64,000 nt of DNA. Origin: Sycobia sp. Sy_11 (taxonomy: Eukaryota > Arthropoda > Insecta > Hymenoptera > Epichrysomallidae). The stretch lies in contig JACCIC010000019.1 of NCBI GenBank assembly GCA_018907035.1, positions 4,357,501 through 4,421,500 on the forward strand, written 5' to 3'. Below, piece by piece: positions 50,701-62,739 of the stretch. The notes under the pieces were generated by a model. That model was not told the origin of the DNA, ran no database searches, and saw nothing but the letters and a program-made list of their open reading frames with translations. A program made the position numbers and the translations under genes. Each line of letters opens with the position of its first letter. The stretch's first letter is position 1.

Positions 50701-51330
50701 AAATAATTAATAAGACATATTACAAAGTCGTCCGATATTTACGTGGCTCGTTTGTTTCCGTTTCATTGAATAAGACGTGGAAGCCGCTCGTGTGCGCTAA
50801 ATACGAATAATTTTATAAAATTGATTTCAATCCAAATGTACGAGGTAATGTTATTAACACGCTTTATTATTATTATCTTATTAATGCGAGCGAGCGATGA
50901 TTATCGAGATATTTCGTGATATTTCGATGTTTATGACAGTGACTTTGACACAATTGTTATCTACATTAACGTTAATATAGTAACTGTCATAAAAAACAAT
51001 TATAAAAGAATGATTTCGTAATGCCTCTGTAACAGGAATATGACGCTTATTATTGGTATTATTATTTGATGAAGCGCTAATGAATTTCGTAACAATAATG
51101 ACACTGGACCGTAATCTTCGTCAAAATATGCGAGAGCTCGGAATATGATTAACGTACATTAGAAATATATACAGAGCCGTAAATTTGGAGGTATATTTTT
51201 TATCATGAATTTCTATGCAATTTCCAATGATGGAATGGCTGCAAAGAGTTTGTACAAAGAATTATGTATTATAATCGACGATAGTCACGACCAGCTTCCA
51301 ATGGAACTTCACACTTCGATACTTTCGTAA
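50701..51330. other. AT-rich sequence, no gene seen
   Basis: Nothing recognisable; TTAATGCG occurs at 50881. Confidence 0.5.
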
Positions 51331-51920
51331 TTCCACAATTTTTCTAATCGCAACTGCTCGTAAATTTTACGGCTGCCACGCGCGTGAACAATTTTTCGTT
51401 ACATTTCACCCGGACGCTTTATTAGGACTGTGGGCGCAAGTTTCATACACTGGCTAATGAAAAGGGCGTGGTACAATCACCCAATCGTACGCAGAAAATT
51501 CGATCGGCTCAATTCTAGCGATTATAAATTATTTAGCGACACCTCGTTACATCCACCCGCGGCGCAATAGGTTGCGCAATGGCGCGCGAGGCTGCATGAA
51601 AAGAAAAAAAAAAAAAAAAAAAACAAAAATTCAACTAATCCGATCTTCGAATTAAAAGAAAACGATTCTGCCGAGTCGCGCTCGACCGTGAATGAAGAAA
51701 ATCGCTCGGTTTACGCGCGACAATTTTTCGACTCGGCCGCGGTAGGCGAGCCAGTCGCCGCCGGCCGCCGCCTGTTTATGCACGCGCGTCGCCGAAGCGC
51801 CTCGTTAATCCATCGGGGCAATTGCCGGGGCGCATTTGTAAGCGAGGCAGGGCGTAAATTCGAGGCGGAAAATTGAATCGCAAATCCTCCACTCTCGATC
51901 TCCGTCGAGGGCAAAAAAAA
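51331..51920. promoter_or_regulatory. GC-rich island, candidate regulatory region
   Basis: CpG-dense at 51540-51600 and 51670-51870, with a poly-A run of about 21 at 51603-51623 between them. The core contains GTTAATCC (a K50-homeodomain-like site) near 51805. Frames on both strands are open here, which argues against coding. Confidence 0.3.
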
Positions 51921-52581
51921 AACAGAAAGAAAAATCACACTGGATCAAAAAACGACTTGAGCTAAATTTTCAAATTAACTTTTATTCGTCGAATTCGGTG
52001 GCCGTTTGTAGCATTTGGCAAAGTAAGTTATTCACAATCGATTCGGGATTGGACAATCGTATTAATGAATTTATCTTGCCGCACAAAGCGTTGCAATTTC
52101 GAGCAGGCGAATAAATAAAGCAGAATGCCACCTCGAAAACACTTGCGAATCCAATAAAGCAACAATGAAATTCGGCTTTGTGAGCTTGGAAAAATTTTAA
52201 TCGCATTCTATATTATGATGATTGTCGAAATTTTATCCTATTATAGCCTAAATTTGTATTAAATTAAACGAATTTTTAAGGGACTGTAGAAATAAACTCA
52301 AACGGTATGTGAGAATCCGCGGAAAAATGACACCAGGTTGATAAAGGTACAGCAAATTTTTATGCGGTTCCAGTGAAAAAAGATTATTTAGCGAGGATCC
52401 GGTCGCGATAAACAATCCTATTTTTCCTGATTATTCGTTAAATATCGACAACTGCGACTGTAAGCAATTAAACGGCAAAGAATGAAGCACACGGTTTGAG
52501 AAAAAAAACATCTAATAACATGGCTATAAAAAGTGTCGTATCAATACTCTATACGCAAAAAACATACCGAGATTGTTTTTG

Positions 52582-52585
<4 letters not shown>
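51921..52585. other. AT-rich sequence, no gene seen
   Basis: Nothing recognisable. Confidence 0.5.

Positions 52586-52637
<52 letters not shown>
52586..52637. repeat. TA microsatellite
   Basis: About 52 bp of TA. Confidence 0.97.
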
Positions 52638-52641
<4 letters not shown>

Positions 52642-53420
52642 CTATGTATGTATACACAAACACATACACAGACGCGTTGTTTACGATTCCGGGGAGCCCT
52701 CGTCGGCATCTTTGCCGGCCGCGCGCATACGCGCAATAAAATTCACAAGAGAAAGCCTCCTCCCCCTCCCTCCCCCCACTCCGGAAACGGGCTAATAATC
52801 CCATCTCCCCGTCCCCTCCCAAACCGTGCGCCGTCCTACACACGAAATCGAGACCTCTCCTGATTCGAGTGATAAATGAGTAGTGCCGCGGGGGGGGGGG
52901 GGGCGAGGGGAGCGGGCTGGGCCAAGGGCGACGACGCACTACCGACGCAAAAAGCATCGACGTCCAGAGGAGGCTCTTGGCAAATCGAACGTGATTCGCG
53001 TGGCGAGTGGCCGATTAAATTCGAACCCGCGCTCCGCCCGGCACTTTCGACGCGGCGCTCTCGTCATTAGTGCGAGGGACGACGAGTAGGAGGTGCTCGG
53101 CAACGGGGTTTTTTTTCGATTGTTTATTTTTCTTTTCTTTCGCGTTGTTTTCAAATTTTTATTTTCTCTCTCGTTTTTTTTTTCTTTTGTGCCAAGGAAG
53201 ATATGAACGCTTCCTCTTGTAAGATACACGCATATGTATATACATACAGCGAGATTCGCGATTATGCAAAGAGCGCGAGGGGGGCTGGATTTTGAGGAGC
53301 CGACGACGACGGCAGCCGCCTAACGTTTGGGTTATCTGGGTAAGTATGCGTAGTGTATATAGAAATTTTTTCTTCGCCTCCCGCACCACTACTGCCGATC
53401 GTAGTACGGACAATGGGATA
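52638..53420. promoter_or_regulatory. GC-rich island with C and G runs
   Basis: C-rich at 52760-52830 and a G-run of 13 or so at 52889-52902, then CpG-rich sequence to about 53090 and T-rich sequence after it. Several conflicting frames are open on both strands; none is recognised. Confidence 0.3.
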
Positions 53421-55220
53421 TTTCCACAGTTGGATTTGGTGGTTTACGGATCTTCTTGAAATAACAAATTTGAGCTTTATCCTCGTCGTCGTCCAAAATA
53501 CGCTGATGATTTTCACCGCAGTCAATCCTAGCTTACGATTGTATCAGTCGATTGAAGGTAGATGTATTATTATTATTGACCATTGTTATTTTTTCATCCT
53601 TTACAATTAGAATGCTTTTCGCTCGATATAGATGGATCTTTGTAACGAAAATAATTTATATCGAATCTTAACTCTGTAATTGACATTAGTATTTAGCAAC
53701 AACGATAACAGCAACAACACCAATAATAATGATAATAAAAATTCTAATAGCTACTATAATGTATTCGGTAGTTCCGTGTACATTAATGTTCATTTCAGAG
53801 CGATATATATTTTTTCTAATGAATTCTTTTTTGTATCAACCATTTTATGTATTGAATACATCTGCGCTCATTTAATTGACGGCACAGTATTCGCAATTTC
53901 ATAATGATGAAATAATGAACGTTGAAAATCGACGACAATGCAGTGGCGTGTAACTGGCGTAACAAAATGAACATTTCGAGCTTCAAATTTAACTGCTCTG
54001 GAAAATCAACTGTTCAAACGACAAGCCTAAAGCTCCGAATTAATTTCAAGAAAATCTCTCGTCCAAAGTTGGGTTAGTTTCGCTGTTAATATGCGCGCGA
54101 GCTATGCGACGGTCGATTGTGTCGTTATGGAGACGCGTCTTTAAAGGCGTGCTATGTAATAACTTCACATTTTCACGATTGCATTTCACTTTATATCTGA
54201 GTATGCCGTGGCCTGTGGGTGCGCCAGTTTACATATGTAAATGACTATACGAAGCATACACTTTGCACGGAATTAACGATAAAAAATAATTAACGATAAT
54301 GAGAAATAATGCAATCTACGAGAAAGATTAATTTTTTTTTTTTTTTAGTTTTTCATTTCCATTATTTCGAACTTTGGTGCTGATTTATACGGTGGTTGGT
54401 AATGGATTTTATAAAAATAAAAAATTTCGACGAAAATATAATTAAATAATTTTCTAAAAGCAATTTCTTTCTCTATCTTCGAAATCTCATTCTTTCGAGT
54501 GAAAAACAATAAATATATTTGCTTTTTTTACTCGTATTTTAAAGAAAGGTTACAATAAATAAATACCTTCAACAATTTGGTTAATTAAAATTTATTTCAT
54601 TTCAAATTGAAATCATACAATTTACAATTTACTTTATGGATTTAATATGATATTAAAAATATTGATTAATACCTTAATTTTTGATTGATAAAAATTCATA
54701 AATATTCTGTAATATTTAAGCTTACGCAAATTAGTTTTACAAAATAATTATTTTGGTTTAAATTAATAAATAAAATATGAAACATTCTTCTATTGTTGTC
54801 ATAAATTGCCTTGATTTAATGTACCCCATTAAGAAGTTCACTAATTAACTCGTTTATTCCTCAAATAACTGAATTTTATTATAAAAGTTTTTAAATCATC
54901 GTTATATATACTTGGAAAAATTCCATATAAAAGTATAACAATCATTCAATTATTTCGTTGCTTAACTATCCTTTATTATCGATTAGGTTAAAAAGAAACT
55001 GACATTCTCCAAAGCAGATACGAATGATGAATGTGCTATCCTAGCAGAAGCCAAGCGATTAGGTAAATCGTAGCTTCGAGAAAATTCGACCTCTCGCCGG
55101 ATGCACGGTTAGGATCGAAATTTCAATTTACATTGTAAAAAACTGTATGACCCTCGCCCCGCAGTTTACTATGTGCGATAAACAAATGACAAATGGGCAC
55201 AGTATGGCATCCACCGAAAA
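53421..55220. other. AT-rich block, no gene seen
   Basis: AAC/AAT-rich patch at about 53695-53735. No coding similarity. Confidence 0.5.
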
Positions 55221-55510
55221 TACTGAAATAATTAAAATATCGGGACGAAAATAAACCGCGCGCGGATTAAAATTTTATGCAAAGCCGCGTTCCATCGAGC
55301 CCGCGGCTGGAATTAATGCCGAGTCGACCTCTCCTCTTCCCATATATATATATAACTACCTTCCAACGAGCATTCTTCATTTCGTGCGGCTCGAGCGATA
55401 TTAATTTTATCCAGCGAGTTTTCTTCGCACGTCCCATGCTCGTATACCGATTTACGATTTATCGCCTAGTTATATTCGCGCGCCGATCACGCGTAAAGTA
55501 CGTATGAATT
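55221..55510. promoter_or_regulatory. Small GC-richer island
   Basis: Contains CGGATTAA, TTATGCAAA (octamer-like) and TTAATGCC (55313) within 60 bp, amid CpG-rich sequence. This looks like a cluster of homeodomain/POU-type words. Enhancer function is inference. Confidence 0.25.
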
Positions 55511-55523
55511 ATTTGTAAAAGTC

Positions 55524-55526
<3 letters not shown>

Positions 55527-55555
<29 letters not shown>
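55527..55555. repeat. Poly-T run
   Basis: 29 consecutive T. It could be an old poly-A insertion tail on the minus strand, but no retroelement is recognisable next to it. Confidence 0.95.
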
Positions 55556-55557
<2 letters not shown>

Positions 55558-56960
55558 GGAGAAACGTTTATGTACGACTTGATAAGGATTAATTTAACTT
55601 TGACGGTTCGTTTGCGACGACATTGGCCGAAGAATCAATCGATTGACAAAAAACGATCGAAATCGTCGTCGTTTTAAAAAATTGCTATTATGCAGCTCTG
55701 CGATGGTAAAAATTTCATGCCCACATAATTGCGTACTGCTCGTAATTGACGTGAAATAACTCGCGATAGTTTGTAATAGCGTTTCTACAAAATTAAACGG
55801 CGACGATAATTTATCGGCGATAAAGGACTTTTTTTTTTTTTATAAATTTACGATTATAGTCGGAATTAGAGATTGTTGTCATTGACGCAAGGAACGTTTA
55901 CGGCTAACTATGATCTTGTACATTAATGGAAAAATTCAGTGCCTCGAGCTGCGACAGTGGCGAGGCTATGTTAATTTTCTTTCTTTTACTTGAGTAAAAG
56001 GCAAAAGAAAATCGAGCAAAAAATTACGCAGTTTTTTGTTTCTATTCACCATAGCGGTGGCAGACGTATTTTTGCAATTATTGAGTATTTTTAAAGTGAT
56101 TTATTTGTACATAAAGGTTTAAAAATAGACTTTTTCGAACTATTGCAGATGCGAGACTTTTTATTGTTAATTTAAACGATAACCGCTGCTTCTGTATTGT
56201 TTTTTTTTTTTTTGCTTTGCGGTTGCGAATATAATGATTTTTTGCGTTAATTCGTTATGGAGATAAGGCTTGGAATTAATACCTGTTAATGGTCCTAATT
56301 TCCTTCGCGCGACAAGCACACACGCATACACACTCGCGCATCGACGCATACATACACGCCTAGAAAATTGAATTCAATACGAATTTTCTTAAAAGAGCCC
56401 CTAAGAACGTTAGTTTTCATGATGTAATAACCATAAATATCTCATTATTTAATCTTATCCTCATATGCATAATATGAAATCTTGCCAATTCGACCTTTTC
56501 TTTTTTCGTACTCTTAAAGATGACAACGGCACTTTCTATCCATATAAGTATCATATCCTAGCAAATTGCGATATTAAAATTCCGGTCTCAAATTGCGACC
56601 GCACGCGAAAACATTAGTTCGATCGTGACGGGCGATGATTAGATTGATTTTGGTATGCAAGAACTGTAACCACGGCGACTAATGACTGATGCTAATTTGT
56701 CATTCAACGCGGGACGAGGCGAGGTTGGTAAATTTGTTCAATCCTAATGAACGCTCCGCGTGGGCATTAGAACACACGGGGTCGTGTCTCTTTGTGGGAA
56801 CAAAAAAATATATAACCAGATATTTTTTTTCGGGAGGGGGGGGGCATTGGCAACAGAGAAATCATATGTGTGCCAATACGCGTTTAATTATTTACGATAC
56901 TTAGTATGTGAATCAGCTATCGTTGAGGATCAAAAACGAGCGCACACACATACATATATT

Positions 56961-56961
<1 letters not shown>
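55556..56961. other. Mixed AT-rich sequence, no gene seen
   Basis: Shorter poly-T runs near 55830 and 56200, and a G-run near 56837. No gene seen. Confidence 0.5.

Positions 56962-57008
<47 letters not shown>
56962..57008. repeat. TA microsatellite
   Basis: About 46 bp of TA. Confidence 0.97.
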
Positions 57009-57009
<1 letters not shown>

Positions 57010-57480
57010 CTACGTGGGCTCATTATTAAGTGGCGGCTAGATTAATTAAAAGTCTGAGCACGGGTAAATATTATTCACCGTCCGATGTATAAATAGCCGA
57101 AGGAAGTAAAAAATTTTTGATTATGAATTTTTAACGTTGATCAATAACAGCGAAAGGTTTTATTTTTCAAACAATACGTATTTTCTTTCGAACTTTTCAA
57201 GAATAAATGAATGATTCTATAGGCGATCAATATGTTATTCCATTAAATTCGATTCCGTGTCGCTATTTTTCAAAAAGATTATTGTTTCTTTCCTATATAT
57301 AAAGGATAATCTATGATAGGATACGTTTCATTTACGATCCGTGCTAGCGTATACGTATTACGAAAATCACGCCTTTGTAAAACGAACCGAGTCACAAGAC
57401 AAATGTTCAATTTTATCATTTAAACTTATTTCACGAAATTTTCATAGCGCATTTCTCAATAAGCTTTTACTTTTATCGAA
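57009..57480. other. AT-rich sequence, no gene seen
   Basis: Nothing recognisable. Confidence 0.5.
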
Positions 57481-57701
57481 CCCATTCTGTTTTTCTCCCC
57501 ACACCCTCACCCCCAGCCCTCACCCGCCGCGGACTAGAATGCATCTCCCATCTATACGATTTTTCCCACTCGAGCGACAGCGCCGCTTTGGCCCTCTCGC
57601 CCGTTACTTCGCCACCCGCGCCGCCCTCTCACCGCGTTCTCGTTCTCGTCGAGAATCGCGCGACCTAAGTGCACGAGCGGTCGAAAACAAACACAGTATC
57701 A

Positions 57702-57704
<3 letters not shown>

Positions 57705-57740
<36 letters not shown>
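57705..57740. repeat. CT microsatellite
   Basis: About 36 bp of CT. Confidence 0.97.
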
Positions 57741-57743
<3 letters not shown>

Positions 57744-58089
57744 CGCTCGTGCGCGCGTAAGATAAAAACAAAGTCGAACAAGAAGAAAAGAAAAGAGTCA
57801 TCACTTTCCATTTCGCGCGAAGACGCGCGCTCGTGTATGGCGCGTGTGTATATACATACCGTGCGGACGTGTATAATAAAAGGAGACTGCTCGGCGGCGC
57901 TGGCGAGGACGGCGAGGCCAACCGACGACGCCCCGGCGATTTTCTCTCGCGAGTCGTTCTTAACAGTAGGCATCTCTCGCTTCTCGCTCCTGCCCCCCCC
58001 CCTCAACCCCGTAAACCCAACCGTCTTGTACGCTCTTAACCTCTCGCGCGTATTCTCCCTATTTCTATTTCTTGCTTATACAATATACT

Positions 58090-58091
<2 letters not shown>

Positions 58092-58143
<52 letters not shown>
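58092..58143. repeat. Compound TA/GT microsatellite
   Basis: About 29 bp of TA directly joined to about 23 bp of GT. Confidence 0.97.
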
Positions 58144-58449
58144 CGCTCGCCTTTTGCGGTGTCGCGAGCCACGCGCGCGAGTGCCTGGGTCCGCTTCTCT
58201 TTCGCGCGCATTTTACTTGCCTGCATATGTACCCAACTGATTTTCTCGTCTTCTCCTTCGCCCCGCGAACGTGCGCGTGCGCGCTCGCGCACACACACGC
58301 GCGCGGGAAGGCGCGATGATGCATCCGCCCGAGTGCATGGCAAATATCGCGTAGTCGTTCCACCGCGGTCCTCGCATTTTTTCTCTCCTTTCCCTCGTCC
58401 GATGGCTCTTTTTTTCGCTGCTATGCTTATTATCATCGATGGATGGATG

Positions 58450-58452
<3 letters not shown>

Positions 58453-58502
<50 letters not shown>
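58453..58502. repeat. TA microsatellite
   Basis: About 50 bp of TA, preceded by three GGAT units. Confidence 0.97.
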
Positions 58503-58504
<2 letters not shown>

Positions 58505-58729
58505 AGGCAGGGAAGGAAAAAAATGCGTCGTAGGCAGCGCAAATGAAGAGTATGGCGCGTAGCGGGGGGAGGGGGCAAGGAGGGGGTGGGGCCGAGACGG
58601 CGACTGCAAGCAAAGTTTAACGCGAGAAAGTTCGCGAGGGACGCTCCCGTCCGTATATTAGCACGGTCAATACGGAGACGCGCGTTCGCGCGTGGGAGCG
58701 TCCGATTATTATATCGTTATTTTGCTTTT

Positions 58730-58731
<2 letters not shown>

Positions 58732-58781
<50 letters not shown>
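58732..58781. repeat. TA microsatellite
   Basis: About 49 bp of TA. Confidence 0.97.
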
Positions 58782-58783
<2 letters not shown>

Positions 58784-58830
58784 GTATATTGGCGGGCAAA
58801 GCTGGATGAGCCGACAGATTATAATACGGT

Positions 58831-59313
58831 CTGAATTCATGATTATTCCAAATTGGATATTTAGTAGTTTGCTTTATCGGAGGTGCATATCGCGGTGGAT
58901 CGGGCGATATTCGTATAATTTGAAATTGCATTATCCAATAATATGGCATATAATGACGGGAGCATTATTCGGCGATCAATTTCATTATGGATAATTCGGT
59001 TTTTGTCAAATGCTGAGTCGCTCCTGGAATGAAAAGCACAGATACCGAGGACGAAGACGTATTAAAAAATTTTTGATCCAAATACTTATCAGTCTGTAAA
59101 GTTGTTTTGTAAACTCAATTGTCTATGGGGATATATTTTCAAAATACATTCTTACAATGGAAACATTTAATTATTACTATTAATAAAAAGTTTACGCGAA
59201 ACAGAATCCAAGTCTTATTTTAATATTTTGCCATAGAATATAGATTTTAGTTCGTAATTATGCTTCATCCTGTGATCAGTGGGTATTCGATTAATGTACG
59301 TGATATTTACAGA

Positions 59314-59316
<3 letters not shown>
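58831..59316. other. AT-rich sequence, no gene seen
   Basis: Nothing recognisable. Confidence 0.5.

Positions 59317-59368
<52 letters not shown>
59317..59368. repeat. TA microsatellite
   Basis: About 51 bp of TA. Confidence 0.97.
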
Positions 59369-59372
<4 letters not shown>

Positions 59373-59400
59373 AATTGACATTTCGCACTAAATGAAATTC

Positions 59401-59860
59401 TAACCATTTTCTCAACACGCGCGCACAGTTCATTCAGCCGCCGCTAACTTACCACATCATAAATACGTCCTCTTTAACGCAGAGTACAACGCACTCGTCC
59501 TCGGCTTTTACCGCGACGATCCTTGAAATTTTTCGGTTAATGAAGCCAAACGACACCTTCGAAGCCGTTCTGCGCAATACTTATCGAGGAGTTTTTAGTG
59601 GCGGATGGAGGAGGGGGGGGGTGAGTGGGACGAGGCGTTTGTTTGACCGGCAGTTAGACCGGCTTCGACGGTAAGAAACGCGCAACTTCATCCGGCGATT
59701 CATTCGCGACGATAGACGGCATCCGACGAAATTCCGTGGCGCGTTTAGAGGTTCAAACGTAGTTTTTCACGATGCGCGAAGAGAATTTTGGCGAACGAGA
59801 CAGGAATTCAACGTTCACTTGTAATTACGGGCTTACGAGTAGGTAAGGTAATTGTTTTCG
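59401..59860. promoter_or_regulatory. GC-richer island
   Basis: CpG-rich, with a G-run near 59611-59620 and a donor-like TAG|GTAAGG near 59840. No gene called. Confidence 0.25.
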
Positions 59861-60104
59861 ATGCAAAGAAGGATAAAGAACATTTATCGATCTAGTGGAA
59901 TTATTTAAGATAATCGGAAGACTGTAGGTTTTCAATTTTATATTTGTTTAACGATGTGTTCCTACTACGTGATAAACAAATAGTAAATTATTGTAGATTT
60001 TATAACTCGAAGATATTACAGAATCGAAGTTTCGTGAAAAGATTCAAAAATGCAAAAATTCTTAAGCTATTACAACATAATTTTAATACAAAATGGTAAT
60101 AAAA

Positions 60105-60109
<5 letters not shown>

Positions 60110-60154
<45 letters not shown>
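60110..60154. repeat. TA microsatellite
   Basis: About 44 bp of TA. Confidence 0.97.
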
Positions 60155-60159
<5 letters not shown>

Positions 60160-60380
60160 GCTAGTATTTGCTAGTACTATATATAGGACATAATCATTTA
60201 CTGCGTGTCAAATTTTTTTTACTCTCACTCTTAAGAGGTTATCCTAAATAACGGTTAAGATAAGCTCCAAAACTTGCTCCAACTTTTCACGAAGCTTAGA
60301 CATTTAATACAATTTTCCAGTTATGAAATTTATATTTGTGTATGATTATTTTTTTTCACGGTTATGATAGATTTTACTCT

Positions 60381-60704
60381 AAATTAATAATTATTTTTAT
60401 CGGTCTCACAGTCTTTATAATATAATATATTAGCTCAAAAAACGACAGTCCTTGTTTATGTTCATCTCCGTTGAATCTAAAATAAGACTTATTACTAAAA
60501 TAAATTATATCAGAAAATTAAAAATAAAAATAAAATAAAAGCAATATTCTATGTTAGTAAAGGACAACCTGACTGCCCCCACCACCTTAAATTTAGAATC
60601 AGGTTCATCCTCAGGAATTCAACAAGGACAGTCTGACTGTCATTATTTGAGCTAATATATCATATTATAAAGACTGTAAGATAGATAAAAATATTTATTA
60701 ATTT
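60381..60704. mobile_element. Candidate MITE with ~75-83-bp terminal inverted repeats (copy A)
   Basis: The left arm (60381-60455) and right arm (60622-60704) are inverted copies sharing AAATTAATAA, ATTTTTATC, ACAGTCTTTATAATAT, ATATTAGCTCAAA and GACAGTCCTTGT-like words. The right arm carries about 8 extra bases. The inside is AT-rich, then GTTAGTAAAGGACAACC and GACTGCCCCC. No coding capacity. I could not define a target-site duplication. Confidence 0.75.
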
Positions 60705-60877
60705 AATTCAAAACCGTCGACATAAGTCGACAATTTTTAACATTTTACTCTAATTTGATCCAATAATATTGATTGGTCAATTGACTAATTATCTACTTGG
60801 TTTATTAATCAAGAATATTAATGTAAAACAGTCGTATTATATAATATACACAGTGCATGCAAAAATTACGCACGGCG

Positions 60878-60947
60878 ATACGTGTAGTGAAAGTACAAAC
60901 AAAAAGTACAAAATACGTGTAGTGAAGTACAAACGAAAAGTACGAAA
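60878..60947. repeat. 35-bp tandem duplication
   Basis: Two copies beginning ATACGTGTAGTGAA (60878 and 60913), differing by a one-base deletion and two substitutions. Confidence 0.9.
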
Positions 60948-61350
60948 ATCGAATGGTGCTAAATTACGCAATAACTTATATCCTCGATAAAACAATTATT
61001 TTTAAAAAGATATAATTACACTCATATCCTCCTGTCGTCAGAATTATTATATCATGCGTAAAGCGACGAATTAAAAAAGACGCAATGTCATTTCTTCGAG
61101 CCGTGAAAAGATTAACCACAAATTGACAGAATCGCTGCCAAATCAATACAATCCGGTCTCGTTTGAATCATTCTGCAACGTTTCACGACGAATTACAATT
61201 TTTAAAAAATCCTCGAATCGCGCCGAATTATTCGTCATCAATTGCTAATTTTCCAGCGTTCGTTCTGTTTGGCCCAGCGATTACCGACCGATAGACCGGG
61301 CGCGGAATTCGAATTTTGTCGCTGACTCTAGAATTTGTGGTAACTAGGAG
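60948..61350. other. Mixed-composition sequence, no gene seen
   Basis: Moderately CpG-rich patch at about 61250-61320; nothing recognisable. Confidence 0.45.
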
Positions 61351-61645
61351 ATATTTTTATCGGTCTTACAGTTTTTATGGATCGATCTGATTGTAATTAT
61401 ATAATGACAGTCTAACTGACCCTGTTTGTAATCACCCCGGTTCTAATAACTGAATAATTATAATTGAAATTACTAAAACAAAATTAAATTAAAATTAAAT
61501 TAAATTTAATTAAAAATTAAAAGATAAGAATAAAATGATCTAATAAATTCTATGTTAGTAAAGGACGAGCTGGCTGACCGTGCCTTCAATTTAAATTTAC
61601 CCATAATGTCCGACTTTCCGAACTGCGCCGGTTCATATTCAAGGA
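61351..61645. mobile_element. Related repeat (copy B of the 60.4-kb family)
   Basis: Shares with copy A, in the same order and orientation: ATTTTTATCGGTCT.ACAGT, GACAGTC, a TTGT...TC.CC.GTT...TCTAA stretch, an AAAATTAAA-rich middle, TCTATGTTAGTAAAGGAC (61549-61567) and GGTTCAT..TCA.GGA. The right inverted arm is not clear, so this copy seems truncated or more diverged. Confidence 0.65.
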
Positions 61646-62027
61646 CTAAACTAATGTAACAACCTATAACATCTAACTATTATACCCCATACACTTCAGA
61701 CTGAATTAATTTACGTAATATTTATAAAACCCCCCACCCATCTTGATTTTAAACGTAAAACAAAATTTTTATTTGAATATATAACTTTATATTAAGAAAG
61801 ACTGACAAGAAGCTGTCCAACTTATTTAATTCGAGCATTAAATTTTTATTATTGCGAATTTTCAAAATATGAATACCTTTACTTTTAATACCTTTTTTCA
61901 AAATATTTATAAAAATCGAAAGAATTTAACAAATTTAAACTATGTTTCTTTAGGCCGGATGTACACTTCGTACTTCGTACATGTACTTAGTTAATTGTAT
62001 ATTTACAATCTAATTATTTGTACATTG

Positions 62028-62137
62028 CTCTTGTTAACAAAGGACAATCTGACTGCCCCCATCGGCAAATCTACCGAATCTATGCATCTGCTTCGTTCAA
62101 CGTTTCGAGCCGCTTCGGTTCATCATCCGGGACAGAT
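62028..62137. mobile_element. Partial repeat (copy C of the 60.4-kb family)
   Basis: Contains GTTAACAAAGGACAATC followed by TGACTGCCCCCAT and then GGTTCATCATCCGGGACAG. It matches the second half of copies A and B in the same orientation. Confidence 0.6.
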
Positions 62138-62739
62138 TGATAATGAAATAAGATGACGAATAGAATAAGCTTTTTTATATTTTAAGCTATAATAGACAGT
62201 GCGTAGACATTATCCAAATTCACTAATCATAGGATTCGAATGAAATCGATGGATTACATAAGCTCAAAATTGAGGTTATTCATCTTAGACATAATATCAA
62301 TAAAAAGGGAATTCAATCTGAATGTGTACAAGAAGTTTTTATAAATATATTACTGAATTTTTAGGTAATCGTTGATTAATTTTCATAGATTTATATTTTC
62401 AATTATTTTTCTATTTTACAATATATAACAACTACATATAACAATATCCTTAAATTCATGCCTGTTTTATAATTGATTTGAGTACGTGTTAAACCCTTCA
62501 AATTCGAGATAACAAATTGATTTATTGTAGAAAATATTAGTTTATTTTATAGAAAATGTATAGCTCATTTCAAATGCTTTTTTGTTTATTTCGTAATTTG
62601 AAGGTGGCGAGTCCTCTTAATGTTTGAAGAGAGAAAAAAACATACATATATGCATATATACACTTCGAACATATTTAACTTGGAGTATTATAAGCTTATA
62701 ATCGACATCGAACTAACGAAATGAAGTATTACTCCGACT
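62138..62739. other. AT-rich sequence, no gene seen
   Basis: Nothing recognisable. Confidence 0.5.

Larger units (their letters stand above)
57481..58830. promoter_or_regulatory. Large GC-rich island with CT and three TA tracts
   Basis: CpG-dense, with many conflicting open frames on both strands that are dominated by repeat translation. C-rich near 57994-58005 and G-rich near 58562-58588. Candidate promoter or enhancer by composition only. Confidence 0.3.

Noticed and set aside
58065..58613. 182-codon minus-strand and overlapping plus-strand frames
   Set aside because: They consist of TA and GT tract translation joined to CpG-rich sequence; both strands are open at once.
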